A DNA stretch of 64,000 nt from Candidatus Nanopelagicaceae bacterium (GCA_018882885.1 VERG01000005.1:1-64000), one strand, 5' to 3'. Numbered from the stretch's first letter, positions 54,977 to 64,000 are shown. Notes: generated by a model from the sequence alone, not told the origin. Numbers and translations: made by a program.

Positions 54977-55788
54977 AAGTAATTAGAGTCATTGCAACTA
55001 TTTTCTACACCCTATTTTTTGCAATCCCCATTGTTTGGTTATTGTTGACCTCAATCAAGAGTGAGATACAGATTGGTAGTCGAGACTTGATTATTTTCCC
55101 CGACAATCCATCTTGGAATAATTACGAAGTTGCTGTAACACGAAGCGGGATAGGACGTTCTGCTTTCAATAGCTTCTGGCTTTCAGCTGTTTCTGCTCTA
55201 ATAACCACCTTAGTCACCGCTCCCGCCGCATATCTTGTCGCACAATCAAAAGGACTTTTAGCGAAGGCAACAACAGGTTGGATCTTGAGTTCTCAAGTTT
55301 TTCCCTCACTATTAACTGTTATCCCACTATTTCTCATTTACGTGAAAATTGGCCTGTACGACAATTACATCGGAGCCATTATTCTTTATGTGATCTTTAA
55401 TCTGCCTTTTGCTCTTTGGATTCAGCGTGGATTTATTAGGAACATTCCTGGTGAAATTATTGAAGCAGGAAGAATAGATGGCGCGTCAGGTGTGACATTG
55501 TTGAGAACAATAGTATTTCCGCTTCTTTTACCGGGTTCTATAGTTGTAATGATTTATACATTTATTAATTGCTGGAACAACTTTTTAATCGCGGTTGTTT
55601 TCCTTCAAGGTAATGAAAAACAGACTCTCACGACTCAGATGGCACGATTCATAGGAACAGAGGGTCAAGGCTTGCTTGGCCCATTGGCAGCAGCGACAGT
55701 ATTGGCAATAACCCCATCGTTAATTTTATTTGCCATACTGCAACGAAAATTCTCAACTAACTTGATATCGGGTTCCGTAAAAGGTTAA
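54973..55788 (+). CDS. Sugar ABC transporter permease (MalG/UgpE type)
   Basis: A 271-residue permease with six helices and the EAA loop IEAGRIDGASGVTLLRTIVFPLLLP. It starts with a short N-terminus typical of MalG-like subunits and overlaps the first permease by four bases (ATGA). Confidence 0.93.
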   Translation: MKVIRVIATIFYTLFFAIPIVWLLLTSIKSEIQIGSRDLIIFPDNPSWNNYEVAVTRSGIGRSAFNSFWLSAVSALITTLVTAPAAYLVAQSKGLLAKATTGWILSSQVFPSLLTVIPLFLIYVKIGLYDNYIGAIILYVIFNLPFALWIQRGFIRNIPGEIIEAGRIDGASGVTLLRTIVFPLLLPGSIVVMIYTFINCWNNFLIAVVFLQGNEKQTLTTQMARFIGTEGQGLLGPLAAATVLAITPSLILFAILQRKFSTNLISGSVKG

Positions 55789-55819
55789 TTGGGATAACTA
55801 CAGGAGAAAAGGAAAAAAA

Positions 55820-57100
55820 ATGAGCACAATGAAAGGAAAGCGATTCGGAAGAATCTCAAGATTCTTTATCGGATCGCTTGTAGTGGCGCTGACTGCAGGA
55901 CTGGTCCCAAGCCAATCAGCTAGTGCAGCACAGGAAATCCGCTTCATGTCTTGGGCATGGCAAGAACCACACATCAAACTCTTGAAGGAGCTTGTTGCTG
56001 ATTGGAATAAGAAGAATCCAAATACTCAAGTGAAGTTTGAGTTAGTTGATGAAGAGGGAATGTACACAGCTCTTTCCACCGGATTCCTCGCTGGAACAGC
56101 TCCAGATGTTATTGATACCGAAGCTGCTGCAGCCTTGCAGTATGCCCAAAAAGGTTATCTTTACAATCTGACCCCATCATTCCGATATATTCAAAAGGAA
56201 ATTAATCCTGGCATTTGGAAGACTGCCAGTTCTCAAGCGAAACTCTTCGGAGTTCCTTACTTCATTGAGCAATATCTAGTCGCTGCAAACGTAGATCTAG
56301 TTAAGAAGCTTGGCGGAACATTGCCAAAGCCAACTGACAAATTTACGTGGGAAGATTTGCGCGCACTTGCCAAAAAAGTAAGCACAACAACAACCCCAGG
56401 TTTAGGTGTTGGTCTAAGCCAAGCGGCAAAACTAACAATGGTTTTAGGACCAACATACGGGGCTAAATACTTCGTGGGAATTACTGCAGGTTCTAAAGCA
56501 AAACTTGTTCAGGGTGATGCTGAATTAGCTATTGTGAAGAATTTCGCAGACATGATTCAAATCGATAAAAGCATCGATGCTCGCTACGTTAGCTCGAATC
56601 CTCAGACTGAGTTCATGGCAGGCACCTTGCCATTAATCTTTACAAAGAACTCACTAGCAGGCACCTTTGATACGGCTAAGAGTTTGAATTATCAGTATCT
56701 ACCGATGATCTCAGGACCTGCGGGTAGCGCTCAAGCGCCGACTGCAGGAATTTATGCTGTAAATGGCCGTACCAAGCAAGCCAAGGAATCAATTCGTTTC
56801 GTTAAGTACTTAATGGAATCAGATAACTTAGCAAGGACTGCCATCGCCATCGGTGGTGGATTACCAGGCACTTCAAGTGCTCAAAATAGAGTTAAGGAGA
56901 TAAAGAAGGGTGACGCTAACTGGCAGCAAATCATGAGCCAAGGCGAGAACTTAACTACAGCTCCTTTCCTCTTCGTTCCTCAGTGGGAAGCTTGGAAGGG
57001 TTCTTTCCAGAATCCGCAAGCACGATTGTTGTATACCGGCAAAATAACCCTTGCTGAATACAAGAAAGCAATCACCACGGGTTGGAACGGTCTCCGTTAA
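55820..57100 (+). CDS. Extracellular solute-binding protein, family 1
   Basis: A 426-residue binding protein of the sugar ABC importer. Signal peptide about residues 1-36 (cleavage near ASA-AQE). The mature start EIRFMSWAWQEPHIKLLKEL and TQVKFELVDEEGMYTAL are typical of family 1. There is no lipobox Cys, unusual for a Gram-positive binding protein, so anchoring is unclear. A strong AAAAGGA lies six bases before the ATG. The ligand is unknown; Trp and Tyr residues in the N-lobe would fit a glycoside. An 18-bp hairpin follows the gene. Confidence 0.92.
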   Translation: MSTMKGKRFGRISRFFIGSLVVALTAGLVPSQSASAAQEIRFMSWAWQEPHIKLLKELVADWNKKNPNTQVKFELVDEEGMYTALSTGFLAGTAPDVIDTEAAAALQYAQKGYLYNLTPSFRYIQKEINPGIWKTASSQAKLFGVPYFIEQYLVAANVDLVKKLGGTLPKPTDKFTWEDLRALAKKVSTTTTPGLGVGLSQAAKLTMVLGPTYGAKYFVGITAGSKAKLVQGDAELAIVKNFADMIQIDKSIDARYVSSNPQTEFMAGTLPLIFTKNSLAGTFDTAKSLNYQYLPMISGPAGSAQAPTAGIYAVNGRTKQAKESIRFVKYLMESDNLARTAIAIGGGLPGTSSAQNRVKEIKKGDANWQQIMSQGENLTTAPFLFVPQWEAWKGSFQNPQARLLYTGKITLAEYKKAITTGWNGLR

Positions 57101-57126
57101 ACCTTAGTTACGGAGCCCGATTAATT

Positions 57127-57166
57127 TAGTACAGAGACAGAACTAATAAGTTCTGTCTCTGTACTA
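57127..57166. repeat. 18-bp perfect hairpin between binding protein and hydrolase genes
   Basis: TAGTACAGAGACAGAACT (57127-57144), loop AATA, and its exact reverse complement (57149-57166). No T-run follows, so it is not a standard intrinsic terminator. It probably protects the binding-protein mRNA end or reduces read-through into the hydrolase genes. Confidence 0.9.
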
Positions 57167-57189
57167 CCAAATGAGATTTGGAGAAAAAA

Positions 57190-58323
57190 GTGTTTGAAGC
57201 AAAAGTTCACGGCGCAATAGCAGGAGCTGCGGTTGGAGATGCGCTAGGAGGTACAACTGAAGGATTTAGCCCACAGCAAATACAGGATAGGTACGGAGGA
57301 TTTGTTGAGGGCATAGAGGGTCCTTTTCATCCGGATTATGAGAACGCTCGTCCAATCTCACCTTTTCACAAAGGGGACGGACACATAACAGATGACACTT
57401 TGATGACAGAATCCCTGATTTCGATTTATGAACAGGTTCGAGATCACCTGGACGCTTTTGATTTTGCCAAATTGATTATCCCCGAACTCATTGAGAAAAA
57501 AAGATTTATTCCAGAATTACATAAGGAAACCCTATTGATTCACCGCGTTTTTTTTGCAGAAAAATGGTTGGTTCAAAGACTTCACTTTGGGCATGTTGAT
57601 CCACGTGAAGCCGGTGTTGGAAATATGGTTAATTGTGGCGCTGCCATGTACCTAGCTCCAGTAGGTGTAGTTAACGCCGGTAATCCCTGGGAAGCGTATA
57701 AAGAAGGAATCGAAATAGCTGCTACTCATCAATCTAGCTTTGGCAGAGAAGCGGCGGGTGTTTTTGCAGCGTGCGTCGCCCACGCATTTACGCCTAAAGT
57801 GACGGTGAATGAAATTGTTGAGATGGCAATAGAACTTGCTAATGATGGAACAAAGAAAGCCATTCAAGCTGTATATCAAAAGGCAAAGACTCTTTCTGAC
57901 TGGAAGTCCGCAATAAATCCGCTAAGAGAAGCTTTCAAGCCTTATGACACTTTAGAAGATGAATATAGACAACAAGGCGACGATGCTCGTAAACCAAGTA
58001 GATTATTGGCCATAGAGGAGCTTCCAATCGCACTTGGAATGTTAGTTGTTAGTAAGGGTTCCTATAGAGAAGGTGTTCTCGGCGGTGTGAATTATGGTCG
58101 CGATTCCGACTCAATTGCGACCATGACCGGAGCAATTTCCGGTGCCCTAAATGGTGTTTCGGGAATTCCGAGTGAGTGGCTTTCCAAAGTGGAAAAAGAA
58201 AGTCGTCGCGATTTTGCTAAATCTTCAGCACTACTAACCGATATTGCCATAGAAATACAAACGAAAGATAAGTCGCATCAAGAACTCGTCAGTAAAATAC
58301 AAAACGAAATGTTTGGTTTATGA
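57190..58323 (+). CDS. ADP-ribosylglycohydrolase family protein 1
   Basis: A 377-residue helical protein of the ARH/DraG fold, which uses two metal ions to cleave N- or O-glycosidic bonds of ribosyl groups. The N-terminal AGAAVGDALGG, the metal motif HITDDTLMTESL (D-D-T, about residues 61-63) and the C-terminal GRDSDSIATMTGAISGAL (D-x-D, about 302-304) are intact, so it should be active. GTG 57190 is chosen because GGAG lies six bases upstream. No signal peptide: it works in the cytosol on the imported compound or on proteins. Confidence 0.9.
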   Translation: MFEAKVHGAIAGAAVGDALGGTTEGFSPQQIQDRYGGFVEGIEGPFHPDYENARPISPFHKGDGHITDDTLMTESLISIYEQVRDHLDAFDFAKLIIPELIEKKRFIPELHKETLLIHRVFFAEKWLVQRLHFGHVDPREAGVGNMVNCGAAMYLAPVGVVNAGNPWEAYKEGIEIAATHQSSFGREAAGVFAACVAHAFTPKVTVNEIVEMAIELANDGTKKAIQAVYQKAKTLSDWKSAINPLREAFKPYDTLEDEYRQQGDDARKPSRLLAIEELPIALGMLVVSKGSYREGVLGGVNYGRDSDSIATMTGAISGALNGVSGIPSEWLSKVEKESRRDFAKSSALLTDIAIEIQTKDKSHQELVSKIQNEMFGL

Positions 58324-59303
58324 TGGTAGTGAATTTGATTGATAGGGCACGGGGATGTCTGGCGGGATTGGCGGTGGGCGATGCACTGGGTCGGCCAGTA
58401 GAAGGTATGTCGGCCCAAGAAATCCGAGAGAAGTATGGCTCGGTCTCTGACTTTGTAAATATGACCCCGGGTGGAAGTGATGACACGGAATACGCACTAT
58501 TGACAGCAAGTGCAATTTTGAAATACGGGAGAGAAATAACCGCAGACAACTTTGCTGATTTTTGGATAGAAAAAGTTTGTCCGCAAAACCAAGCCTTTGC
58601 AGGGGCAGGTTTTAGTGAGATGAATGCAATTGCCAATTTAAAGAATGGATTAAGGCCGCCACGCTCAGGTCAGCATAATCATGCTTGGAGTGATGGATTG
58701 GCAATGAGGGTTGCCCCGGTCGGAATTGTTGCGGCTGGAGATTACGAAGTGGCAAAGCGAATTGCAATTGCTGATGGAATGGTTAGTCATGCAGGTGAAG
58801 GAATTCACTCCGGTGTTGTCATTGCCGTAGCGATAGCTGCGGCAATGAATGGGCTTGATGCAGACACAATATTTGATGACTCATGCAAAGCGATATCCAA
58901 AGACACTTGGACACATCGCTCAATGATGAGTGTAAAAGAAATAGTTCTGGCTAATAGGAATCTTCCAAAGAGTGAAATTGCCGACCTGTTACTAAAAAAG
59001 GTAGCTGTAGAAGATTATTTCTACGCAGATCTTGCTCCCGAAGCCGTTTCGCTCGCAATGGCGGCGGTTCTGTACGGAGCGGGAGACTACGTGGAAACCC
59101 TACTTTTTGCAGTTAATTTGGGTCGGGATGCGGACACGATCGCAGCTATGGCAGGCGCAGTAGTGGGTGCGATGTCAGGATATGAAGCGATTCCTGATAA
59201 CTGGAAGCGGGCAGTAATTTCTGTCGGTGGAACTTGTTTGCAATTTGCTAAGGGATTGAATCCTTATACAGTTGCAGAACAATTGATTGGTGTGGGGCGT
59301 TAA
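58320..59303 (+). CDS. ADP-ribosylglycohydrolase family protein 2
   Basis: A 327-residue paralogue with full metal motifs: GLAVGDALGRPVEGM, GGSDDTEYALL (D-D-T) and LGRDADTIAAMAGAVVGAM (D-x-D). It is closer to the compact family core than its neighbours, with segments such as HNHAWSDGLAMRVAPVGI and HAGEGIHSGV (substrate-site His and Glu). ATGA overlaps join it to proteins 1 and 3, so the three are made together, perhaps as subunits. Confidence 0.9.
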   Translation: MMVVNLIDRARGCLAGLAVGDALGRPVEGMSAQEIREKYGSVSDFVNMTPGGSDDTEYALLTASAILKYGREITADNFADFWIEKVCPQNQAFAGAGFSEMNAIANLKNGLRPPRSGQHNHAWSDGLAMRVAPVGIVAAGDYEVAKRIAIADGMVSHAGEGIHSGVVIAVAIAAAMNGLDADTIFDDSCKAISKDTWTHRSMMSVKEIVLANRNLPKSEIADLLLKKVAVEDYFYADLAPEAVSLAMAAVLYGAGDYVETLLFAVNLGRDADTIAAMAGAVVGAMSGYEAIPDNWKRAVISVGGTCLQFAKGLNPYTVAEQLIGVGR

Positions 59304-60322
59304 TGAAGATTGAACTTACAAATCAAATCAAGGGATTAATTTTCGGAATGGCATTTGGAGATGGGCTAGCCGCTCCTTCCGCCACTAACCGTTTAAGTAT
59401 TCTTGCACCCAAGCGAATTATGAGAATGCGATCACTATCTGAGTTTGCTGACGAAAATTTGCATACCACGCGACCTGTTCCATACACGCATGCACAACCA
59501 GGAATAATGCTCAATCCTTCACCCTCAGATGACTCAGAATGGTTCGGGTTTGTAGCCACCTATCTTTTGAATGGGCAAAGTAGTGAAGCGGCATGGGTAC
59601 AGCTTGCAGCGCATAAAGATCAGGTGAGAGCTAGGACTGGTACCAAAATTGCACTAAAAAACCTTGCAAACGGATTACTTCCACCCCATTCAGGGCACGA
59701 CAATCCTCACTATTTTGACGATATAGCACTCATAAGGGCAGTTGCGGTAGCTTCAATCTATTTCACAAACCAGCATGAAATGCTTGCCAAAGTACAAGAG
59801 GACATTACTTTTACTCATAGTGAAGATGGTCTTTATTGTTCTCAATCTATCGCAGTTTTATTCGCTTCAATCTTGAGAGGTGAAGGCAAATCCCAAGCGA
59901 TAAATAACGCATTACAATTTCTTCCAGGAGAATCTTGGTCATCATATCTGGTGGCTGATGCCATGAATAAAGTAGGACAAACTTCAAATACCTTTACCCG
60001 AGCTCTGATCTTGGAGGAGCAGTTCATCGAGAATATCTATGCGTATCCAATCTCTGCACCAGAAACTCTCGGACTTTTATTGGCACATCTATCTAATACG
60101 GAGACTGCAGAGGGATTGATTAATTCTACTCTTTTGCACAAACGAAAGCTTGATTCACTTCCACCGCTTGCAGGGGCACTTGCAGGAGTACTGTATGGAA
60201 CGGAATGGTTGCCAGAAACCTCTTTGAACGAGTCAATTTCACTTGCTGGTGTCTGCATTCCAGATCTAAAAGGTACAAAGCTTCTTCAACTTGCCAATGC
60301 AATTATAGAGTCACACAACTAG
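59303..60322 (+). CDS. ADP-ribosylglycohydrolase-like protein 3, degenerate metal site
   Basis: A 339-residue relative of the preceding two proteins. GMAFGDGLAAPS and PSDDSEWFGFVATYLL (D-D-S for D-D-T) mark the N-terminal half, and HSGHDNPHYFDDIALIRAVAVASIY matches the middle segment of protein 2. In the C-terminal motif the usual R-D-x-D-T becomes RKLDSLPPLAGALAGVLYG, so one metal-binding Asp is Lys. It may have altered or lost catalysis and act as a partner or a binding subunit. One base separates it from the CoA-transferase start. Confidence 0.8.
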   Translation: MKIELTNQIKGLIFGMAFGDGLAAPSATNRLSILAPKRIMRMRSLSEFADENLHTTRPVPYTHAQPGIMLNPSPSDDSEWFGFVATYLLNGQSSEAAWVQLAAHKDQVRARTGTKIALKNLANGLLPPHSGHDNPHYFDDIALIRAVAVASIYFTNQHEMLAKVQEDITFTHSEDGLYCSQSIAVLFASILRGEGKSQAINNALQFLPGESWSSYLVADAMNKVGQTSNTFTRALILEEQFIENIYAYPISAPETLGLLLAHLSNTETAEGLINSTLLHKRKLDSLPPLAGALAGVLYGTEWLPETSLNESISLAGVCIPDLKGTKLLQLANAIIESHN

Positions 60323-60323
60323 A

Positions 60324-61541
60324 GTGTCAGCTCTCGCCGGATTGCGTGTAATTGATTGTGCAACCCTTTTTGCTGGACCAACCGCATCATTATTGCTGGG
60401 TGATTTTGGTGCAGAAGTCATAAAAATTGAACACCCTGAGTCTGGCGATCCGGTTCGAAATCACGGCTACAAGAAGAATGATCAATCACTCTGGTGGACC
60501 TATATTTCAAGGAATAAGAAAACGCTTGCATTAAATCTTGGTAATTCAAAAGGGGCAGAAGTATTCAGAAAATTAATTGAAAACACCGATGTCTTAATCG
60601 AGAACTTTCGTCCTGGAACGCTTGAGAAATGGGGTCTGGCTCCCGAAGAACTTCACAAAGTTAATCCTCGCTTAATAATTGCAAGAGTTACAGGATTTGG
60701 ACAAGCCGGCCCTTACAGTCGCCGGCCTGGTTTTGGAACCCTTGCAGAAGCTATGAGCGGATTTGCAAACTTAACTGGAACTCCTGATGGACCGCCAACA
60801 TTGCCGGCGTTTGGTTTAGCGGACGCGATTGCAGGAATCACTACAGCGCAAGCCGTTATGACTGCGCTTTTCGCATTAAACAATTCCAATTCTGAAGCCT
60901 TTGGAAAAGGCCAAGTAATAGACACTTCACTGCTTGAACCAATAATGTCTACTCTCGGTCCACAGTCACTTATTTTTGATCAGTTAGGAATTAAACAAAA
61001 ACGCACTGGAAATCGAACAGAGAATAACGCCCCAAGAAATACCTACAAGGCTAAGGATGGAAAGTGGCTTGCAATATCCACATCTGCACCATCCATTGCG
61101 GCAAGAGTAATGACATTGGTAGGCCACCCCGAGGTAATTAATGAACCTTGGTTTCAAGAAGCAAGATCACGTGTGGCACACGCAGATCAGCTCGATACAT
61201 ATATCAATCAGTGGATTAGCCAACGCGATAGCGTTGAAGTCATTGCTGCATTCACAGAGGCAGAGGCTGCAGTTGCTCCAATTTACGACATCGAAGATCT
61301 ACTCATAGATCCGCAGATTCAAGCCCGTGAAACGATAACACGAGTTAATGACCCACTCTTAGGTGAAGTTGCGATGCAAAATGTCATTTACCAAATGTCT
61401 AAAACGCCCGGACAAATAAACTTCACCGGGAGACCAAAAGGCGCCGATACCCGTGAAATTCTCGAGAAATTTGCATCCCTATCGCCAGATGAGATTATTG
61501 AGCTTCACAAAGCGGGGGTGGTATTTGATGCTAATGCGTAG
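60324..61541 (+). CDS. CaiB/BaiF family (family III) CoA-transferase
   Basis: A 405-residue CoA-transferase. The start LAGLRVIDCATLFAGPTASLLLGDFGAEVIKIEHPESGD, given here in family form, with SRNKKTLALNL and LIENFRPGTLEKWG is diagnostic. The catalytic Asp is expected at D167 in AFGLADAIAG. These enzymes move CoA between carboxylic acids, for instance succinyl-CoA to malate or citramalate. GTG start. With the adjacent CitE-type lyase it suggests activation then cleavage of a hydroxy acid. Confidence 0.92.
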   Translation: MSALAGLRVIDCATLFAGPTASLLLGDFGAEVIKIEHPESGDPVRNHGYKKNDQSLWWTYISRNKKTLALNLGNSKGAEVFRKLIENTDVLIENFRPGTLEKWGLAPEELHKVNPRLIIARVTGFGQAGPYSRRPGFGTLAEAMSGFANLTGTPDGPPTLPAFGLADAIAGITTAQAVMTALFALNNSNSEAFGKGQVIDTSLLEPIMSTLGPQSLIFDQLGIKQKRTGNRTENNAPRNTYKAKDGKWLAISTSAPSIAARVMTLVGHPEVINEPWFQEARSRVAHADQLDTYINQWISQRDSVEVIAAFTEAEAAVAPIYDIEDLLIDPQIQARETITRVNDPLLGEVAMQNVIYQMSKTPGQINFTGRPKGADTREILEKFASLSPDEIIELHKAGVVFDANA

Positions 61542-62328
61542 CTTTCTTTATGTGCCCGGTGACAATCAAAAGTTTCTGGACAAGGTCGAATCATCAAATG
61601 CAGATGCCATAATTTTGGATTTAGAAGACAGCGTTAAATTTGATTCCAAAGAAATCGCCGAAAACACTTTGCGTGAGTTTTTGAAAAGCACAAGTCTCAA
61701 TAATCTAATCCTAAGAGTTGAGCCATCACGAATAGTGAATGTCTTAGACCTAATTAATCACCCGAAGATCTCTAAGATTTACCTTCCAAAGGCAGATTCA
61801 AAACAAGCGGTAGATGCTTTAAATGAGCAAAACTCTGCCAAGAAACCAATCCACGCAATTATCGAATCCTCAATAGGGCTAGAGAAGTTATCTGAAATCG
61901 CCTGCATGGAGAATGTCCAATCTCTTGGAATCGGTGAGGCAGATTTCCTTGCTGAAATTTCGCTTTCTGACGTTGTACATGAGAGTTTGAAGTCTTATGC
62001 CAGAAGCCGAATTGTTATTGCTTCGGCCGCTTATAAACTTCAACCACCTGTTGCTCCAGTTAGCAGCAATTTCAAAGATTTAAGAAAATTCGAAAGCGAA
62101 ACGAAAGAATTCTTAGAGATGGGATATTGGGGTAGAGCATGCATACATCCAGCTCAAGTAGATATCGCAAATTCAATATTTACCCCTGATGAAAAATTGA
62201 AGAGCAAAGCGGAGATCATTATTAATGCATTAGAAAAATCATCAGGCGGGGCAGCGGTAGATGATGAGGGAAAGATGGTTGATGCTGCACATCTGCGTTG
62301 GGCACAAAGATACAGAGATCTATTCTGA
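61528..62328 (+). CDS. HpcH/HpaI aldolase/citrate lyase (CitE) family protein
   Basis: A 266-residue TIM-barrel lyase resembling malyl-CoA and citramalyl-CoA lyases. [19 protein letters not shown] (Glu and Asp), [13 protein letters not shown] (metal Glu), [11 protein letters not shown] (metal Asp) and [14 protein letters not shown] are in order. The usual VNS after the third strand is EPS. It should split a 3-hydroxyacyl-CoA into acetyl-CoA or propionyl-CoA and glyoxylate or pyruvate. ATG 61528 overlaps the CoA-transferase by 14 bases; ATG 61534 is close. Confidence 0.88.
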   Translation: MLMRSFLYVPGDNQKFLDKVESSNADAIILDLEDSVKFDSKEIAENTLREFLKSTSLNNLILRVEPSRIVNVLDLINHPKISKIYLPKADSKQAVDALNEQNSAKKPIHAIIESSIGLEKLSEIACMENVQSLGIGEADFLAEISLSDVVHESLKSYARSRIVIASAAYKLQPPVAPVSSNFKDLRKFESETKEFLEMGYWGRACIHPAQVDIANSIFTPDEKLKSKAEIIINALEKSSGGAAVDDEGKMVDAAHLRWAQRYRDLF

Positions 62329-62333
62329 TTAAA

Positions 62334-62468
62334 ATGAAAGCAAAAACCAAGAACGGCTTTCCGCCCAAGATCTGCCAACGCTGCGGACTTGAGTTTGAAT
62401 GGCGCAAGAAATGGGCCCGTGATTGGGCCCAAGTCAAATACTGCTCAGAGCGCTGCAAACGCGGTTAA
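62334..62468 (+). CDS. DUF2256 family small zinc-ribbon-like protein
   Basis: A 44-residue protein, easily missed by size filters. It has the DUF2256 pattern: a basic N-terminus, [16 protein letters not shown], and [11 protein letters not shown]. Two C-x2-C / C-x3-C pairs (ICQRC and YCSERC) should bind one zinc. Function is unknown; in other bacteria it often lies near photolyase or cryptochrome genes, none of which is seen here. It begins five bases after the lyase stop, has no strong ribosome site, and ends exactly at the convergent oxidoreductase stop. Confidence 0.85.
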   Translation: MKAKTKNGFPPKICQRCGLEFEWRKKWARDWAQVKYCSERCKRG

Positions 62469-63548
<1,080 letters not shown>

Positions 63549-63566
63549 TCAACGTATCTCTACACA

Positions 63567-63572
63567 TACACT
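63567..63572 (+). promoter_or_regulatory. -10 box TACACT, leaderless promoter
   Basis: TACACT six bases before ATG 63579, facing away from the box at 63543-63548. Confidence 0.55.
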
Positions 63573-63578
63573 TCGACT

Positions 63579-64000
63579 ATGTCAGGTTCAATCGCGCTCG
63601 TTGGATCCGGCGAATTTCTGCCAATAATGAGCGAGTTTGAAAAATCATTAATCGACGATGGTGTGAAGAACAACAAAGCACCTACCTACATTCAAATCCC
63701 AACCGCAGCCGGACAAGAATCTGAAGACCGCCTCAAATACTGGGAAAACCTCGGCAAATCCCAAGCTGAAATCCTCAATGTCGAACCACATTTCTTGCCC
63801 ATTTACACAAAAGAGGATGCACACAACCCAGAGTTCGTAAACAAAATCAAAAACAGTGCACTTATGTATATGTCCGGCGGCGATCCACACTATTTAGCTA
63901 ACACATTAATTGATACCCCGGTTTGGCAAGCCATTCAAGAAAACTGGATTACCGGCGCATCACTCGCCGGCTGCAGCGCAGGTGCCATGGCAATGTGCGG
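63579..64000 (+). CDS. Peptidase S51/cyanophycinase-like protein, 5' part only
   Basis: An open frame of at least 140 residues running off the window end. It starts IALVGSGEFLP, continues YIQIPTAAGQESEDRLKYW and LMYMSGGDPHYLA, and reaches the nucleophile elbow AGCSAGAMAM, where Ser of G-x-S-A-G-A is the expected catalytic residue of S51 peptidases and related class I glutamine-amidotransferase-fold proteins. Substrate cannot be told from this part. The whole frame is open and the start sits six bases after TACACT. Confidence 0.85.
   Translation, partial: MSGSIALVGSGEFLPIMSEFEKSLIDDGVKNNKAPTYIQIPTAAGQESEDRLKYWENLGKSQAEILNVEPHFLPIYTKEDAHNPEFVNKIKNSALMYMSGGDPHYLANTLIDTPVWQAIQENWITGASLAGCSAGAMAMC

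Overview
The window looks like a streamlined, low-to-mid GC actinobacterial chromosome, most probably from a freshwater planktonic actinobacterium of the acI/Nanopelagicales type. This is inference; no 16S gene is present. It rests on the actinobacterial order ftsH-folE-folP-folB-folK-panC-nadB-nadC-coaX-lysS-clpC, a GuaB1-type IMP dehydrogenase relative, a heliorhodopsin, very short intergenic gaps (none over 300 bases), convergent genes whose stop codons touch or overlap, and many start codons six or seven bases behind a TANNNT -10 box, as expected for leaderless mRNAs. I see no tRNA or rRNA genes, CRISPR arrays, insertion sequences or prophage genes.

Layout. 1-4.6 kb: a short alpha/beta hydrolase, a DUF4862-like protein, a small CDF-like transporter, a heliorhodopsin, a YciI-like protein, a VKOR-family protein and pyroglutamyl peptidase. 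4.6-11.9 kb: an envelope cluster with a sulfotransferase-like protein, a sugar-nucleotidyltransferase-like NTP transferase, two CDP-alcohol phosphatidyltransferases, an orphan ABC-like membrane protein, a family 2 glycosyltransferase, a GDPD phosphodiesterase and a ROK protein. The gene set suggests that a CDP-activated headgroup is made and attached to a lipid or polymer. 11.9-18.6 kb: a class III aminotransferase, a three-gene ABC-2 exporter, GuaB1 and an MFS permease. 18.7-25.5 kb: an HtrA-like protease and a complete cytochrome bd operon (cydA-B-D-C). 25.6-32.7 kb: TPR protein, LMW phosphatase, TrmH-like methylase, histone-deacetylase-like amidohydrolase, EamA permease, PBP4-type carboxypeptidase, beta-propeller protein and heme O synthase.

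32.7-35.8 kb is a four-gene operon (ApbE flavin transferase, ferric-reductase-like flavocytochrome, FMN-binding protein, small His/Asp/Glu-rich secreted protein) that reads as a transmembrane flavin electron-transfer chain ending at a metal-binding protein. 35.9-51.7 kb is housekeeping: NlpC/P60 hydrolase, tilS, hpt, ftsH, folate, pantothenate, NAD and CoA genes, lysS, an acetyltransferase and clpC. After an RDD protein and an esterase comes the most unusual region.

53.0-62.3 kb is a catabolic operon: LacI-type regulator with a perfect palindromic operator, two sugar ABC permeases, a solute-binding protein, an 18-bp hairpin, three consecutive ADP-ribosylglycohydrolase-family proteins, a family III CoA-transferase and a CitE-type acyl-CoA lyase. 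I infer import of a glycosylated compound, hydrolysis of its glycosidic bond, and CoA activation and cleavage of the released hydroxy acid. I know of no described pathway with this gene set. The window ends with a 44-residue DUF2256 protein, an Old Yellow Enzyme and the start of an S51-like peptidase.
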